From Zopfochytrium polystomum (taxonomy: Eukaryota; Chytridiomycota; Chytridiomycetes; Chytridiales; Chytridiaceae), in contig JAIVFJ010000038.1 in NCBI GenBank assembly GCA_025765615.1, forward strand, positions 310,001 through 374,000: a DNA stretch of 64,000 nt, read 5' to 3'. The position numbers and the translations under genes are program-made. The notes under the pieces were generated by a model that was not told where the DNA came from, made no database searches, and saw nothing but the letters and a program-made list of their open reading frames with translations. Positions within the stretch are counted from its first letter, which is position 1. Every line of letters starts with the position of its first letter. This document shows positions 26,287 through 37,991 of this stretch, piece by piece.

Positions 26287-26407
26287 CACGGTTGGACGAT
26301 TCCTCCTTCGCTGGACAAGTCCCGTCAGACGAGACGATGAAGACAAAGAGGGCGTGGATAGGTGATCGGGGTTTGAATTCTGGCTTCGACCAAAACACAT
26401 CACACAC
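26287..26407. promoter_or_regulatory. Shared divergent promoter region, RNB gene / unknown gene
   Basis: 121 nt lie between two opposed ATG codons (26286 minus, 26408 plus), so both core promoters must lie here or in the 5' ends of the genes. I see no TATA box. The role is inferred from position. Confidence 0.45.
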
Positions 26408-29400
26408 ATGCACCCTGGCCAATCGTCGCAGCCACCATGGCTGGTTGCTGCCAAACGGCATCTTGCCCAGAACTCTCCCGCAGTCCAGCAACTTCGACAG
26501 CTGGCCGCGGTGGAGCTTCGATCTCGACTGGCCGAGGCGGGTCGGTTGCACCCAGGCGGTCTCGCTTCGATTCCCCCAGCCGAGCGGGATGCTCTTGTTT
26601 TAGCAGTAGTCGACGCCGTAAAAAACAGCAGTCCAATGCTCAAAGAACCGAGTAATAGTCACTTTAGAGAATCTGAAGAGACTGTAAGCATCTGGGAAGC
26701 AGCAGGAAAGGATGTGGAGAGAGTCGTCATCGAAAGACTGGGCATCGCAATAGAGGCTGCAACAATTGGCAACATTCACGGAGATGCCTCGGATAGAGCA
26801 AAAGCGAAAGTGCGTCCGAAAATTCGCATTCTTCTTACCGAATATATTAAACCACTGTAGGTCGATCTAGCGCTTAGGGAGACAGAATTTGGTATTATTA
26901 GCGTGCTGCGAAAGTGGCCGGGAGTGCAATCCTCGATGAGTGGATTTTTGAACGTTCCCCTTCCGAGAAGTTTGAGGTCACCTGCCTGGTCTTCAGCTTT
27001 GAGTGACCCCCATACTGCTGAGGGTACTCTTACCAAAAAACTCTTCACGCTTTAACATTTGATAACAGATTTCAGCATGTTCAGGAAAACAGACCGAATA
27101 ACTAAAATGACAGCGACTTATGGCACAGCAATTTTTCAAATGTAAGAGGCCTTTCCAGTGTGAGAATGTTGCTGAAATTTACTCAATTGCTGGAGTGACC
27201 AGCTGTCAGGCGTACCTGGAATCGCACCCCACGCTACTTCCCATAGCCTCACAGTACCGGTGCGTCAAACGAATGGAACAAGCCCTTTTGTACCTCTGGT
27301 CCCCCAATAGTTGTCCAAATCTTCGATCCATCGGTTTGGCGATGGAACCTGTAAAAAATCTTGCGGAGTTGCAATCCGCGTTTGGTTACTTGATTCCAAA
27401 CCTTCAAGCCCAGCCAACACCGTTCAAAACGGTGGCCTCACCACTGAAGAAGGGACTAAATCAAAAGAGGCCAGATGACACTGACGAGGCAAACGACATT
27501 GAAGAGCTTGCGGATTCATCCGCAGCGTTGCGGCGGCGACAGGTGGCTATTCTTGTTCCCGTCATCAAGGCATTCGAGTTGGACGCCAGGCACGAACCCA
27601 GAGCCCATTCCAACATGCGTCTTGATCATATCCCCGGTAGCGTTCTCGAATCCGAAATCGTGCCGCCTGCGGCAGAGGGAGAAACCCACAAACAAGGCAT
27701 TGGGCGAATCCTGGATGCAGGGATCGAACTTCAGAAGGCATCTATGATTGTACAAGGCGCGGCAAGATTGTGGTCATTAGTACCATCTTTGTGGAGGACG
27801 GTAGGCCGTACCTTGGTTGAAAAGAGCCCGGCTTGACAACGTTCAGGAATCGGACGCACCATTTTTCAAGTTGGCGTCTGACATCGAGGTTCTACTGGAA
27901 CAGGAGGACCCTGAGATGTACTCAGTTCTGATTCTGAAGAACAGAGGTTGGAACTCCATCGATTGGGACACTGGCAGACTAACATCGTGTAGAAATGAGT
28001 TTTGGAAAGCTTATTCAGATATTTATAGGAGATCTCTTCGTGGGTACGTTGCCATTTTTCATTGCTTTCATCAACTGAAGGGGAGAAAAGGGACAGCAGA
28101 CCTCCAAATACTCTGTCATGTTTACGACCAAATGATCTTATGCTCTGACGAAGCCACGGGAGGTGTCAGTAGCCCAAGCATCGACCTTTTGTTAGCGTGG
28201 ATAACAGCCTCTGCATTACTCAGTTTACGGTCGACACTGCTTCAGCTTTCAACAACTAGGCAAATTCGCGAGTATTTAGAGAACCCCATGAACCCACCAC
28301 TTTCTCTCGTCCAGGCTTCTACTCTTACTTCAATGATGGAGCTGAAGTTCGTGTCCAAGTTTCGCGGACAGCCCGCTCAATCAGCAGCGCAACCCATTGT
28401 TGGGTACGAGGGACTCAGTTCGGGACCTCTGACCGAGCAGCTGAGACGGAAGGTGATGCAATACAGACGAAGTGTTCACAAGGGAACCATATACGAGGAC
28501 GAAGATTTGGTGAGCTTATCTGAGGAGGATCTCATCGAAGCAGAGGCAGAAGTCTCCGAAATGATGAAGCAGTGGTACGTGAATGAGAAAGAGCGCAGAC
28601 GACGGAAACTACGCAATATGAAAAGTAAGGTTTTTCTACTTTGGCTGGTTTGACCGAGCACTTGGCCAGGATTTCGTGCAATTGTGCGCGCGGTTGGGGT
28701 GTGGGCTTTATACTTAAGGCACCTTGGAGATGATGCGAGAGTCGCTTCGATTGCGCGGACGGCTTTAAAAGGTTTGTCTGATGATATCAACCATTCACAC
28801 TAATATTGGACGCGCAGAGGAGGAAGAAAGACGCCGTAGAATTGAAGAGGCTCATCGCCAAGCGCGCCTGCGTGAAGAGGCGCTCCGTAAAGCCGCACAG
28901 ACTCTTCCAACTGTTCAGGAGGAGCCTCCGCTTGGTGTTTGGGGTGATGGTGACGGCGAGGACGATGGAGGTAGCGAGGAGTTCCACCCTCACAGCGACA
29001 CCCAGTCGGAAATCGACTTCGAATTTTCAAAGTCGAAGGGAGATGCCGCGTTCCAACGTCTGCCTACTCCACAAACAAGCCCCCAGTCACTTTTTTTAAA
29101 TCCTGGAATGCAAGTAAAGTGCTTGAAAGCGACATCCGTGTAACGCGAACATAGAACTGTTTTCGAAGAGACCGTCGGTCTGTCTCCGTTCGCAACAGTT
29201 GTTCGATCAATTTACGATCATGTCGGATATGGTCAGTTGAAGGAAATCTCTGGCGAACGCAGACTGATTCATTCCCGCTAGTTCTTTGTGGTGCGCAAAA
29301 CATCAATTTGGTTGCGATAAAGCAGTTGACACATGCTTTTGCCTTCGAAAGGCAGCTCGAACTGGACCTCCTTTCTGTGATTGGAAAAGAAGCTTCCACG

Positions 29401-30208
29401 ATGGGGTTTCGATTTCAAATGGAACGGCTCCCAGAAACAAAGCGGGAGCGCATTTTAAAAGCCATTGAAAAGATTCGCGACAAGCGCCGCGAGACTGAAC
29501 TCGAACGGAGTCGCGCTTCTCAGAGAGTTGTGTTCCCTGATGAGGGTGTGCAGCCAGCAGTCATGATTGAAGCGAGGCAAGTTCGAGCAGTTTAACAAAA
29601 TGCCACTAAGCAAGTTGGTTCATACAGAGAACGAGCAATGGCAGTGGTGACTGCGGCCTTCGCTCCCCCCGCTAAAAGCCTTCGGGCGGCTGAAATTCTC
29701 ATTGAAACTTTGAAAGAAGTTGAGAATGGTTTGTCAATCCCCGTTTTGAAGTGACGATTTAGTAACATGTTTCACTTTCGGTTTTTTTTCTCTTTCGTGC
29801 AATCCTTTCTATGTGCTGCGTTTTCGTGTATCAGCTCTTCTGGGTGACGAGAGCGCGCGCGATGCGCAAGCGGCAGCAGCCCGGCTGGCTGCAAAAACGT
29901 TTCATGACTATGAGAGGCGCGCATGGCACAAAGTGTTTGGTGGGCGCGTGCCGTACAGCCCGGAGGCGGCGTTGAGGCTTGTGTCGGCGGGAGTTTTGGC
30001 CGAGGGTCTTGGAGAAGGCGCTGCGGAACGGCGTGCTGTGGATGGCGCGGCGGGCCAGCAAAGCGCGCAAACCAGGAGCAAGGGCGGCGCCGGCGGTGGC
30101 GGCGGCGGCGGTGCTCGGCGCGCGGATCAGCGGCGAGCAGAAAAGCAGAAGGAGAAGTTCTTGTGTGCGTTGGAGCGGATGCTCGAGGTGGCTCGAGAGG
30201 TGAAATGA
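26408..30208 (+). CDS. Large multi-exon protein of unknown function
   Basis: Open pieces chain through short introns: 26408–26860, 26870–27050, 27120–27836, 27840–28625, about 28671–28770, 28818–29110, about 29150–29240, 29280–29590, about 29630–29740 and 29830–30208. Clear junctions include GTAAGG…TTGGCCAG near 28625–28670 (MK|RFRAIVRAVGVWALYLRHLGDD) and GTTTGT…CGCGCAG near 28771–28817. Early residues LPRSLRSPAWSSAL resemble the opening of a TBC-type Rab-GAP domain, but I cannot see the arginine and glutamine fingers. The middle is helical with IDLLLAWITASALLSL. A basic coiled stretch follows (MMKQWYVNEKERRRRKLR), then acidic GDGDGEDDGGSEE and a late VGLSPFATVVRSIYDHVGY. The C-terminus has a glycine run (GGAGGGGGGG) and a charged helix. 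I do not recognise the family. It may be more than one gene; continuity across 27836–27840 and 29595–29830 is assumed. Confidence 0.55.
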
Positions 30209-30247
30209 CGGAATGCACAATGCACAAAACACAAAATTTCGCCAACC

Positions 30248-31772
30248 ATGGCCGACCAGATCGCCTCTTTCACCCCAACGTCCACTTCCACCACTTCGAC
30301 GACCTGCACCGCGCGCCAGCGTCAGGAGCAGGTCAGCTGAAACTGGATGAGCGGATAGCGCGCTTGCGGAACGCGTCAAGTGAGACGTGATGAGCTTTTG
30401 AGTGATCACGCCTTCCACCACGATCGCCTTCCTCCGCTGCCTGGGCCACCAACCAACCACAATTCACTGACCAACACCTAACTGCGCAGATTCTGTTGGA
30501 ACCATATCACTACCTGACTCAGCAAGGCGGAAAGGAGATTCGCACGAAGCTAATCCTCGCCTTCGACAAGTGGCTCCACGTCCCGCAAGGGAAGCTTGCA
30601 GCAATCACTGAAATCGTCAAAATGCTCCACACAGCGAGTCTCATGTAAGTTTTATTTCTGCAGTTGCGCCGCTATTGGGATGGAACGCCTCGTGTAATAC
30701 ATCCTGACATCGTTCAGAATTGACGACGTGGAAGACGGATCAGACCTGCGGCGCGGAATCCCTGGTTCGATCGCTTGTGAATGCGATTAATCATCTTGAC
30801 CGGTCCGCCTCTTGCTAGTCGCTCACAAAGTCTTCGGTACAGCCAGCTCCATTAACTCAGCAAATTACGTGTGAGTTGCGAGCTGTTCTTCCAATCAGAC
30901 ATCACATTACACTTTCCTTCCACCTCGTCAGGTACTTCTTGGCTCTGGAGAAAGTGCTTCAGCTCAACGACGCTAAATGCATCGCAATTTTTACCGAAGA
31001 GCTTCTGCATTTGCACCACGGCCAAGGGATGGAAATTTACTGGCGTGACAATGTCATATGCCCAAGCCTGGAGGAATACTTCGACATGATCGGGAACAGT
31101 TCAGTATATACGTTTGGTGCGTTCCTGCTCTTCGTTTAAGTTTTTAATCCTACAGAGACGAGCGGGCTTTTGCGGTTAGCGGTAAGATTGATGCAGGCCT
31201 GCTCCAACTCTCCTCTGTGAGTTCTCATTAAGTTGTTCATGCGTTAACCAAACATTTTTTAGTGATTGTGTACCGCTAGTGAACATCCTTGGACGACACT
31301 TTCAAATAAGAGACGACCTCCTTAACTTGAGCTCCCTGGAGGTGACGACTGTCACGGTGTTAAATGAAAACTAAAATCCGTTTCGACACAGTATTCAGAC
31401 AACAAGGGGTTTGCAGAGGATTTGACAGAAGGAAAGTTCTCCTTTCTCGTTATTCACAGTGTCACTGCCGATCCAACGAGTCGCCAGCTTCTCAGTTAGT
31501 ATTTTGGCCCTGAGCTGTAGGAGCTGCCGCACTTTGTTGATGGCTGTATCCATTGTCTGTTGTTCCTCTCAGGCATTTTGAAGCAACACACCACGGATGT
31601 TGACCTCAAGAAGTACGCGATTAGTCTCATGCAGCGAACTGGATCCTTCGATGCAACCAAAGCATATTTGCGGCAGCTCGAGCGCCAAGCGCTTGATACT
31701 ATTGAAGAAATGGGAGGAAACGAGTTGTTGGTGCGATTGCTGGAATACCTCGGCGAAGCATACAAAAAGTAA
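30248..31772 (+). CDS. GGPS1: Geranylgeranyl diphosphate synthase
   Basis: Nine exons (30248–30331, 30490–30644, 30718–30764, 30819–30870, 30932–31098, 31156–31216, 31263–31341, 31392–31494, 31573–31772) sum to 948 nt, or 315 residues, the usual GGPP synthase length. The trans-prenyltransferase condenses farnesyl diphosphate with isopentenyl diphosphate for protein prenylation and terpenoids. Motifs: ILLEPYHYL and GGKEIRTK near the start; the first aspartate-rich motif [54 protein letters not shown]; the second aspartate-rich motif [10 protein letters not shown]; and LTEGKFSF. These match the fungal and animal GGPS1 type. The ATG at 30248 gives a short Ser/Thr-rich leader and a first intron of 158 nt, the longest placed in this window. 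Confidence 0.95.
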
Positions 31773-31945
31773 AATTGGTTTCGCTGCTGTGCCACAGCCG
31801 GTGGAGACGAAATGCGATTGGCCAGCGAAGGCGCAACGCTGGATCAAATCTTTTCCTTGTCTTTCCATTTCGGTTTTAATAAACTTTAGTGTTGTTTTTC
31901 TGCAGCAAGCCACTGTGAAAGCCCTGCATTTACGATCGTTTCCCC

Positions 31946-33814
31946 ATGACGTGGGCATCAAGCAGAGCGACGACAGGCCTCGGCTTTGCAGCTCTTTTGC
32001 CGCATCCAACTGCAGCCTCCCACTCGCCCGTCCCCAGCGTGGCGACGATATTTCACAGACACAACCTTTTTGGCCCATGGCACCACTCGGCCCCTCCGAA
32101 CAGCCACTCACCCGCTGAACCATTCTCATCTCTCCTCTTTCCCGACGAGGTGAACGACATCGATGAAGGTAGCGATGATGGTAGCGCGGAGCGATCGTTT
32201 ATCGATCTTTCCGGGGCAAGGTACACAAGCAGCAGCGACTGCCCACAGTCGTCAAGGTCTCCCACCCAATTTGTCACGACTATTCGGGTGCATTCTGATC
32301 AGCGACACGACGATTCACGAAATCCGCCCAGTTTTGGCTTCGATGACCGGAACCTATCATCGTCTTGGTACAGCAGTAACTCCACTCTTGTATCGCCACA
32401 GGAGGCGCGCGACCCATGGTCCTACGGTGATGGGAGCCCACCCATTTTTGTCAGGCGGCGATGGGAGAGGCCTTTTTCTTGGGATGAAGAATCTGGTATA
32501 TCGGAACGAGTGGAAGCCCAATCTTCGGTTGTGAGGCTGGAGGAAACCCTTGGGCTCACGGTGCCCGAGGCGGTGTTTGCTGCGGAGAATCACACTAATC
32601 AATCGCCTCCGTCCCAACTTCGTTCCTTAAAGAGAGATTGGACGCACTTCAATTGCACGGAGGAGGACGATATTGACGTCTTGTCAAGTGAGGCTGGGTC
32701 TGAACCAAGGCGTAACTTCATTATCAGGATGCAATCGTCAGAAAACCATGCCTGCTGGATAACAAACGAAGACGAGCTTCCCAGCCATACAATTGAAGAG
32801 GAGCTTCCAGACAGATGGCATTGCGCAGTGTCAACCGCCGACGAGTCAAAACAGCCTGCCGCAGACTCTGCTGGTTTTTCCAGAACAATGGTTGGAACGG
32901 CACCATCTGCGCTCGGCGATCGAACTACTCCACGTGCGGCGGATGGCGAACCGACTTTTGGGGAAAACATCACTTTTCGAAGGAACCTTTTCCCCGACTC
33001 GGGGCGGCTTTCGTCGCACAGAGCTACTGAGGAGGAGGAGGCTGCAAGTTTCGAAGAATCTGCGACCCATCAGCCCCCATCATTCCAGTTTCACCGAAGG
33101 CGGAAATCTTTCCCAAGATTGGATTTTGGCATCGACGAGGACGATCGATTTAGCGATTCCGAGTGGACAGAAAATGAATCAATGCAGTCTCCACTTGCTA
33201 CACGGAGCCCGCTAACTGTCGTACTTCGCAGCTCATCGGATCGCTTTGATCGGTGCGATAGGACGGAGGAAGATTTATTCGCAGGGGATGCCAACGTTGA
33301 CGGTCCTATGACAGCTGGGCAATGGGATAGCCCGTCGATTATCGCGGCACCTCATGCACCACTGCACGCACCACTGACGAAGGCATTGCTCATGGATGAC
33401 TTCGATGAAGCTATTTCAGAATCAGGAGCTGGTCGCCGGCTGACATCGGCGCTTTCCTTTACGGACGTCGAAGTCCGACCGGACAGCGGCTTTTGCGAGA
33501 GAGGCGAAGACGACGACCGCCACGTTGGTGAGGAGTATCCGGAGGAAGACGAGCGCGAAAAGAAAGGCGATCCCGTCGCTGAAGTTTATGAGTCACTGCG
33601 ATTACCTCCGACGACAAGCCTTACTATTCGACGACGGTCAGCCGCTTTGTGGGACCTCAGTATCGTTGAGGAGGATTGGGTCGAGGCTGGGCAGGGCGAG
33701 GATCGGGACATTGCTCTTACGATGGATATATATACAGAGGAGATTCGTCGCGCAATTCCCCGTTTGTACCGGCAAGGAGGGAAGCCAGAGTTTGTGGACC
33801 CAGAATTTGTGTAA
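31946..33814 (+). CDS. Acidic, disordered hypothetical protein
   Basis: Uninterrupted 622-codon frame with ATG at 31946 and stop at 33812–33814. The composition is rich in S, D, E and R, with runs such as EDDIDVLSSEAGSEP, DFGIDEDDRFSDSEW and DDDRHVGEEYPEEDE. No transmembrane helix, zinc ligands or recognised domain is seen. The C-terminus is more ordered: ALWDLSIVEEDWVEAGQGED, then TMDIYTEEIRRAIPRLYRQ, which looks helical and may be the only conserved part. It follows GGPP synthase by 173 nt on the same strand and precedes RBM39 by 75 nt, so its promoter and terminator are compressed. I do not recognise a function. Its length without stops and the codon pattern make it very likely real. Confidence 0.62.
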   Translation: MTWASSRATTGLGFAALLPHPTAASHSPVPSVATIFHRHNLFGPWHHSAPPNSHSPAEPFSSLLFPDEVNDIDEGSDDGSAERSFIDLSGARYTSSSDCPQSSRSPTQFVTTIRVHSDQRHDDSRNPPSFGFDDRNLSSSWYSSNSTLVSPQEARDPWSYGDGSPPIFVRRRWERPFSWDEESGISERVEAQSSVVRLEETLGLTVPEAVFAAENHTNQSPPSQLRSLKRDWTHFNCTEEDDIDVLSSEAGSEPRRNFIIRMQSSENHACWITNEDELPSHTIEEELPDRWHCAVSTADESKQPAADSAGFSRTMVGTAPSALGDRTTPRAADGEPTFGENITFRRNLFPDSGRLSSHRATEEEEAASFEESATHQPPSFQFHRRRKSFPRLDFGIDEDDRFSDSEWTENESMQSPLATRSPLTVVLRSSSDRFDRCDRTEEDLFAGDANVDGPMTAGQWDSPSIIAAPHAPLHAPLTKALLMDDFDEAISESGAGRRLTSALSFTDVEVRPDSGFCERGEDDDRHVGEEYPEEDEREKKGDPVAEVYESLRLPPTTSLTIRRRSAALWDLSIVEEDWVEAGQGEDRDIALTMDIYTEEIRRAIPRLYRQGGKPEFVDPEFV

Positions 33815-33889
33815 TAGAACATTATGTTGCTCAGGAACTTAGGCAAAGCGGTTGTGGTTTTTCGGGAACAAGAAAGAAAATTTCTGAAG

Positions 33890-35942
33890 ATGGACATGAA
33901 CATTGAGGAGCTGCTGGAGGCACCCTTCAAAAAGGAGGAGGTGCCTGGTCACAGCGAATTCCAAAACCGCAGGCCACTATACGAGCGGCCCCTCCACCAT
34001 CCCCCGTCTGCTGCCCCAGCTGGCGATTTCGCAAGCTCATCGCCCCACCCGCGCCCTCCCTCGATCGATGACCGAGACTCCTCGCATCGCAGTAAGCGTC
34101 GCCGCAGTCGCTCACGCTCTTCTCGCCGTCATCGCAGGTCATCACGGAGCTTGTCCCCTTCCAGCCGTCGCAGCAGCCGAAGGCACAGGAGCCGCAGCCG
34201 CGGCGAACATCGGCGGGACAAGGATCGGGACCGATCGCGAAGCAGCCATCGAAGGTCCGATCGAGACAGGGAGCGCGAAAAGGAGAGAGATAGGAGGAGG
34301 TCACCTCACTCCACCGAGAGGGATTCGAGGCGACGCTCTGATTCAAAGGACAAGGATCGCAGGAGCCGTCGTGATGATGGGTGCGGATCTTTGCTGTCGA
34401 AAACGTGAACATCTTCTTACCATCTCGCTTTGCCCACAAATGAGCAAAGCCTGCGTTATCCGGTCCTATCCGAAGCGGAAAGAGACAGGCGAACGGTATT
34501 TATAATGCAACTTGCTGCTAGAGTTCGATCGAGCGATATTGCAGACTTCTTCTCGGCGGCGGGCAAGGTGCGGGACGTCCGACTAATCACTGATCGTGTT
34601 ACGCGAAAGTCAAAAGGGTAAGCTTGGCACTCCGCTCCTCTGATGTTCTAACTCTGAGCGTGTGAAGTGTGGGTTATGTAGAATTCTACGAAGAAGAAGC
34701 TGTTGGGGCTGCCCTGGCCATGGCTGGCCAGAAGCTCCTAGGTATTCCGATCATTGTACAACCGACTGAATCCGAGAAAAACAGGATTGCGGCGGAGGCT
34801 GAAGTTGCGGCAGCTGCGGCGTTCGTGCATCTCTTCTTCCACACTTATTTTTGATCAAATTTTATCTCCAACAAATAGAGCACTGATGGACAAGACCGGC
34901 GCCCCAAGCAACATATTCACGCGGCTATATGTCGGGTCTCTTCATTTCTCTTTGACTGAGGAAGATATCAAGACATTGTTTGAAGTTTATGGGCCTTTAG
35001 ATTTTGTCACGCTTCACAAGGATGAGACTGGTCGCTCGAAAGGTTTCGCCTTTGTCCAGTGAGTTTCGGCTTTGCTCATGCCGATGGACACTTCTCTAAG
35101 TCACACTCGACTTCTCAGGTACAAAAGTGCGGAACACGCAAAAGTTGCATTGGAAAAAATGCATGGCTACGAGCTCAAGGGGCGACAGGTAAGTTGTGGA
35201 TTATACGCAGGGAAGCGACAACTAACGAGCAGGAAAAGCTGAAAGTCGGTTTATCGACTGACAAGGGCGCAACCTTCCAGAGTGACCTGAACGGTGGCTC
35301 TCTCATGGACGATGATGAAAAACAAGGATTCACGATGTCATCCCATGCCCGCGTTAGTCTCATGGCCAAGCTTGCCCGAGCTGAAGATGGTCTCTTGATT
35401 GATAATTCTCCGTAAGACAGTACCTCTCATGGTCTCGATCAGTAGATAACTTTATTCCGCAGACGTTCTCAACCAGTTACTTCACGTTGCGTGCTTCTAA
35501 AGAATATGTTTGACCCCGCGACGTAAGGCATTTCAGCAGTGTCATAATTTCTGATTCTTCATTTTCGTAGAGAGACGGAGCCTGGATGGGAACAGGAAAT
35601 TGAAGATGATGTCAAGAGTGAGTGCGCCAAATTTGGAAAGGTGGTTCACGGTGCGATTGACCGGGATAGTGAGGTAGGTTTTCTTTGAATCGTCACTATC
35701 AAGCTGAGCTATTGTGATCCAGGGCCATGTGTACTTGAAGTTCGACTCCATCCCGTTTGCACAAAATGCCATTAACGCACTAAATGGGAGATTCTTTGCT
35801 GGCAAACAGGTATACTACAGTTGTTGCACAGTTGCAGAGGTTCGAACCTTCACTCACTCGCTCTGTTTCCATCTAGATCCAAGCATCTTTCATTCCAGAT
35901 TCCACGTACAACTCTCGGTACCCTGAGGCCGCTTTCCTGTGA
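33890..35942 (+). CDS. RBM39: RBM39/CAPER-type RS-domain splicing factor
   Basis: Ten exons (33890–34380, 34450–34617, 34668–34820, 34879–35058, 35119–35188, 35233–35411, 35463–35522, 35571–35673, 35723–35809, 35877–35942) sum to 1557 nt, or 518 residues. The N-terminus is an RS domain (about residues 60–165, with RRRSRSRSSRRHRRSSRS and RD/RE dipeptides). RRM1: RTVFIMQLAARVR, DVRLITDRVTRKSKG, VGYVEFYEEE, LLGIPIIVQPTESEKNR. RRM2: TRLYVGSLHFSLTEEDIK and SKGFAFVQYKSAEHA. A C-terminal UHM-type domain carries RCVLLKNMFDP, EDDVKSECAKFG, GHVYLKFDS and NGRFFAGKQIQASFI. This is the CC1-like family order. RBM39 binds U2AF and SF3B partners through the UHM and acts in 3' splice-site selection in the nucleus. 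Exon 6 has two in-frame acceptors six nt apart (35233 or 35239). Confidence 0.95.
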
Positions 35943-36048
35943 TGTTGCAGATTTCTTTCCCTCTTTTTTCTGGCGGATCTGAGACGATGTCCTCAAAAAA
36001 AAGTTCAGTTTATTTTGTTTTGAAAAAGAGTGGAGAAAATATTTGTCG

Positions 36049-37931
36049 ATGTCGAACGAAGGGGTGCCTCCTGCCTCCACTAAACCCATTGAGCGACTCC
36101 CTGGTGTACTAAACAGAGAACAACGCGCTTCGCCATCCTCTGGACCACAAACGCTCTCAGGGGATCAAGTGCTAGGATTTAAAAACCAAGAAAAGCCGCC
36201 CATAATGAAAGATGCGGAAAAAATAATATCCACATCAACATATTCGACACTGACTGAAAAAGAAGCAAAGCTCTCAAACAAACGGTACGGCTTCACCCAA
36301 CTGTAAACTGTCGTGGTCCATCTCAACTATAAAAGTTGCAGGGCTCCAACAGCACAATCGATTTCACTCGACCTGCTCATGGAGGGTCACATACGCTCAT
36401 ACGTGGATTTCTTCAATCTAGCTGTCGCACCAACTCCACCGCACTCAGCACCGGCTGCCCAGGCATCGGCGTCGGCAACCTCTCAGTCTTCAAAAGAACA
36501 AACCGCCGCACTCACCACGGCAGAACTTTCACAGTTGAAACATCTACTCACGCGAAGCGAGGACAGTCAGCGATCTGGGGATGTGCCATCAATCTACCGC
36601 GCTAAAATGGACAATGCCGTATTTTTCGAGCAGCTGGGAAATCCGGGACCTTGCCATCAGCTACTTCAAGGAAGCGCTGGCCTCTGCCAAAGTCATGCAT
36701 CACAACAGAACAGCCGAAATTGAAGCCGCGTTTGCGCTTGGTGGAGTTCTGGAGAAAGCGGGTGAGGAATAACCTTTTTAAGTGACTGAAAGGTTCGCGC
36801 TCCAAGAAAAAGTAATATGGATGCATGTCTTCTGCAGGGCAACTTGTGGAATCATTGGAGTATTTCGAGCACAGTCGATCCATGTCGATAGACAAAGACG
36901 TCCAAGAATTCGAAATCGCGTCATCCAAAAGCATCGTCAGCTCGCGCATGAAGATTGCAGAACTGGTAGGTGGCGCTGGAATGGGACGTATCGTATTTTA
37001 ACCCCATTCAATCCACATGCCGCATCTCATGCAAATAATCCACATGCAATTGCAAGCTCGAAAAGCGTCGCAATTTTGCCGACGCAATAAAGCATTATAC
37101 TGAGTGCATCTCTGTAATTAAGACCAGCACGCCGAACGACGAAAGGCTTCTCAATGAAATTCACTTTCGGTTGGGAAATGCTCACAAGCAACACGGAGAT
37201 ATTGAAACGGCTGTGGAGGTTAGGCCCGTCCAAATAATGCAAGTGTGACTGATTAAAATTACTCAGTACCTTCAACACTACCTCGAAAAATGTGAGGAAA
37301 TTGGGGACAAAATTAACGCCGGTCGTGCTAGGACGGCGCTTGCTGCGTGCAACGAAAGGTGCTTGCACTCGTACTCCAATGCGCCAATGAACCAACTTAC
37401 GAGTCTCCCAGCTCATCAAATCCAACACAAGCAACCGATTACCTCGAGCAATTTGTCTCGATGACCGTTGAAGACAGCAGCCAAAAAAACTCGCTAAGTC
37501 AGGCGTGCAAGCAGCTGGGTGTTCTTTACAACAAGATGGAGAAGTTCGACAAGGCGGTGCATTATTTCGACTGGCATTTTCGTCTCGAGCGGGAGGCGAC
37601 AGCGGTGATGGCTGAGGTGGTTGGACAGACGAGCGCGGTGGGCCGAAACCCGGACGAGAACAATAATTACGGTTTACCACATGAAGCCAAAAATCCGGGT
37701 TTTGCCGTTGCACAAGTTCAAGTGGGCCTTTCCAAGGGCAACGCCAGAATGAGGGAGTTCTTCTTGTGCGTGGTTGAGGCGGACAGTGGGACCCGGGCGA
37801 AACCAAATGCAGCAGACCGCATGAGGGAGCTACTTTACTGGAAATCTACGAGGCTTCCTTTTTTTGGTCCGCTGGACAAACCACTACAAGATGCGAGAGT
37901 GGAAGAAGGGGCCACAAATACGGTGACCTGA
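36049..37931 (+). CDS. TTC29: TTC29-like tetratricopeptide repeat protein (axonemal)
   Basis: TPR gene with several short introns, starting at ATG 36049. The first exon has a disordered leader, joined by GTACGG…GTTGCAG to RAPTAQSISLDLLMEG and YVDFFNLAV. TPR-like units follow: DLAISYFKEALASAKVMH, AAFALGGVLEKAG, QLVESLEYFEHSRSMS, NEIHFRLGNAHKQHGDIETA, EYLQHYLEKCEEIGD, KQLGVLYNKMEKFDKAVHYF, and a late VAQVQVGLSKGNARMREFF. Order, spacing and the terminal GxxKGNxRM element resemble TTC29, needed for sperm flagella and linked to axonemal dynein and IFT. One junction near 36630–36650 changes frame without an obvious intron (QLGNP versus WEIRDLAIS), so a short unannotated intron or an indel exists. 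The C-terminus after residue 480 is unrelated low-complexity. Confidence 0.68.
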
Positions 37932-37991
37932 TCAAATGGCTAATGCAGCTTCACGACAATATAGTGCAGATGCATTCGCGCAGTTCACGCA

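Noticed and set aside
25876..26643. Start of the RNB gene upstream of 26286
   Set aside because: The frame extends to 26643, but there is no in-frame ATG before 26286, and the extension is antisense to the coding start at 26408.
29831..30460. Minus-strand 209-codon frame rich in R, A and H
   Set aside because: Antisense to the GC-rich C-terminus of the unknown gene and the start of GGPP synthase; composition artefact.
37027..37806. Minus-strand 259-codon frame
   Set aside because: It overlaps TTC29-like exons with recognisable TPRs on the plus strand; a shadow frame.
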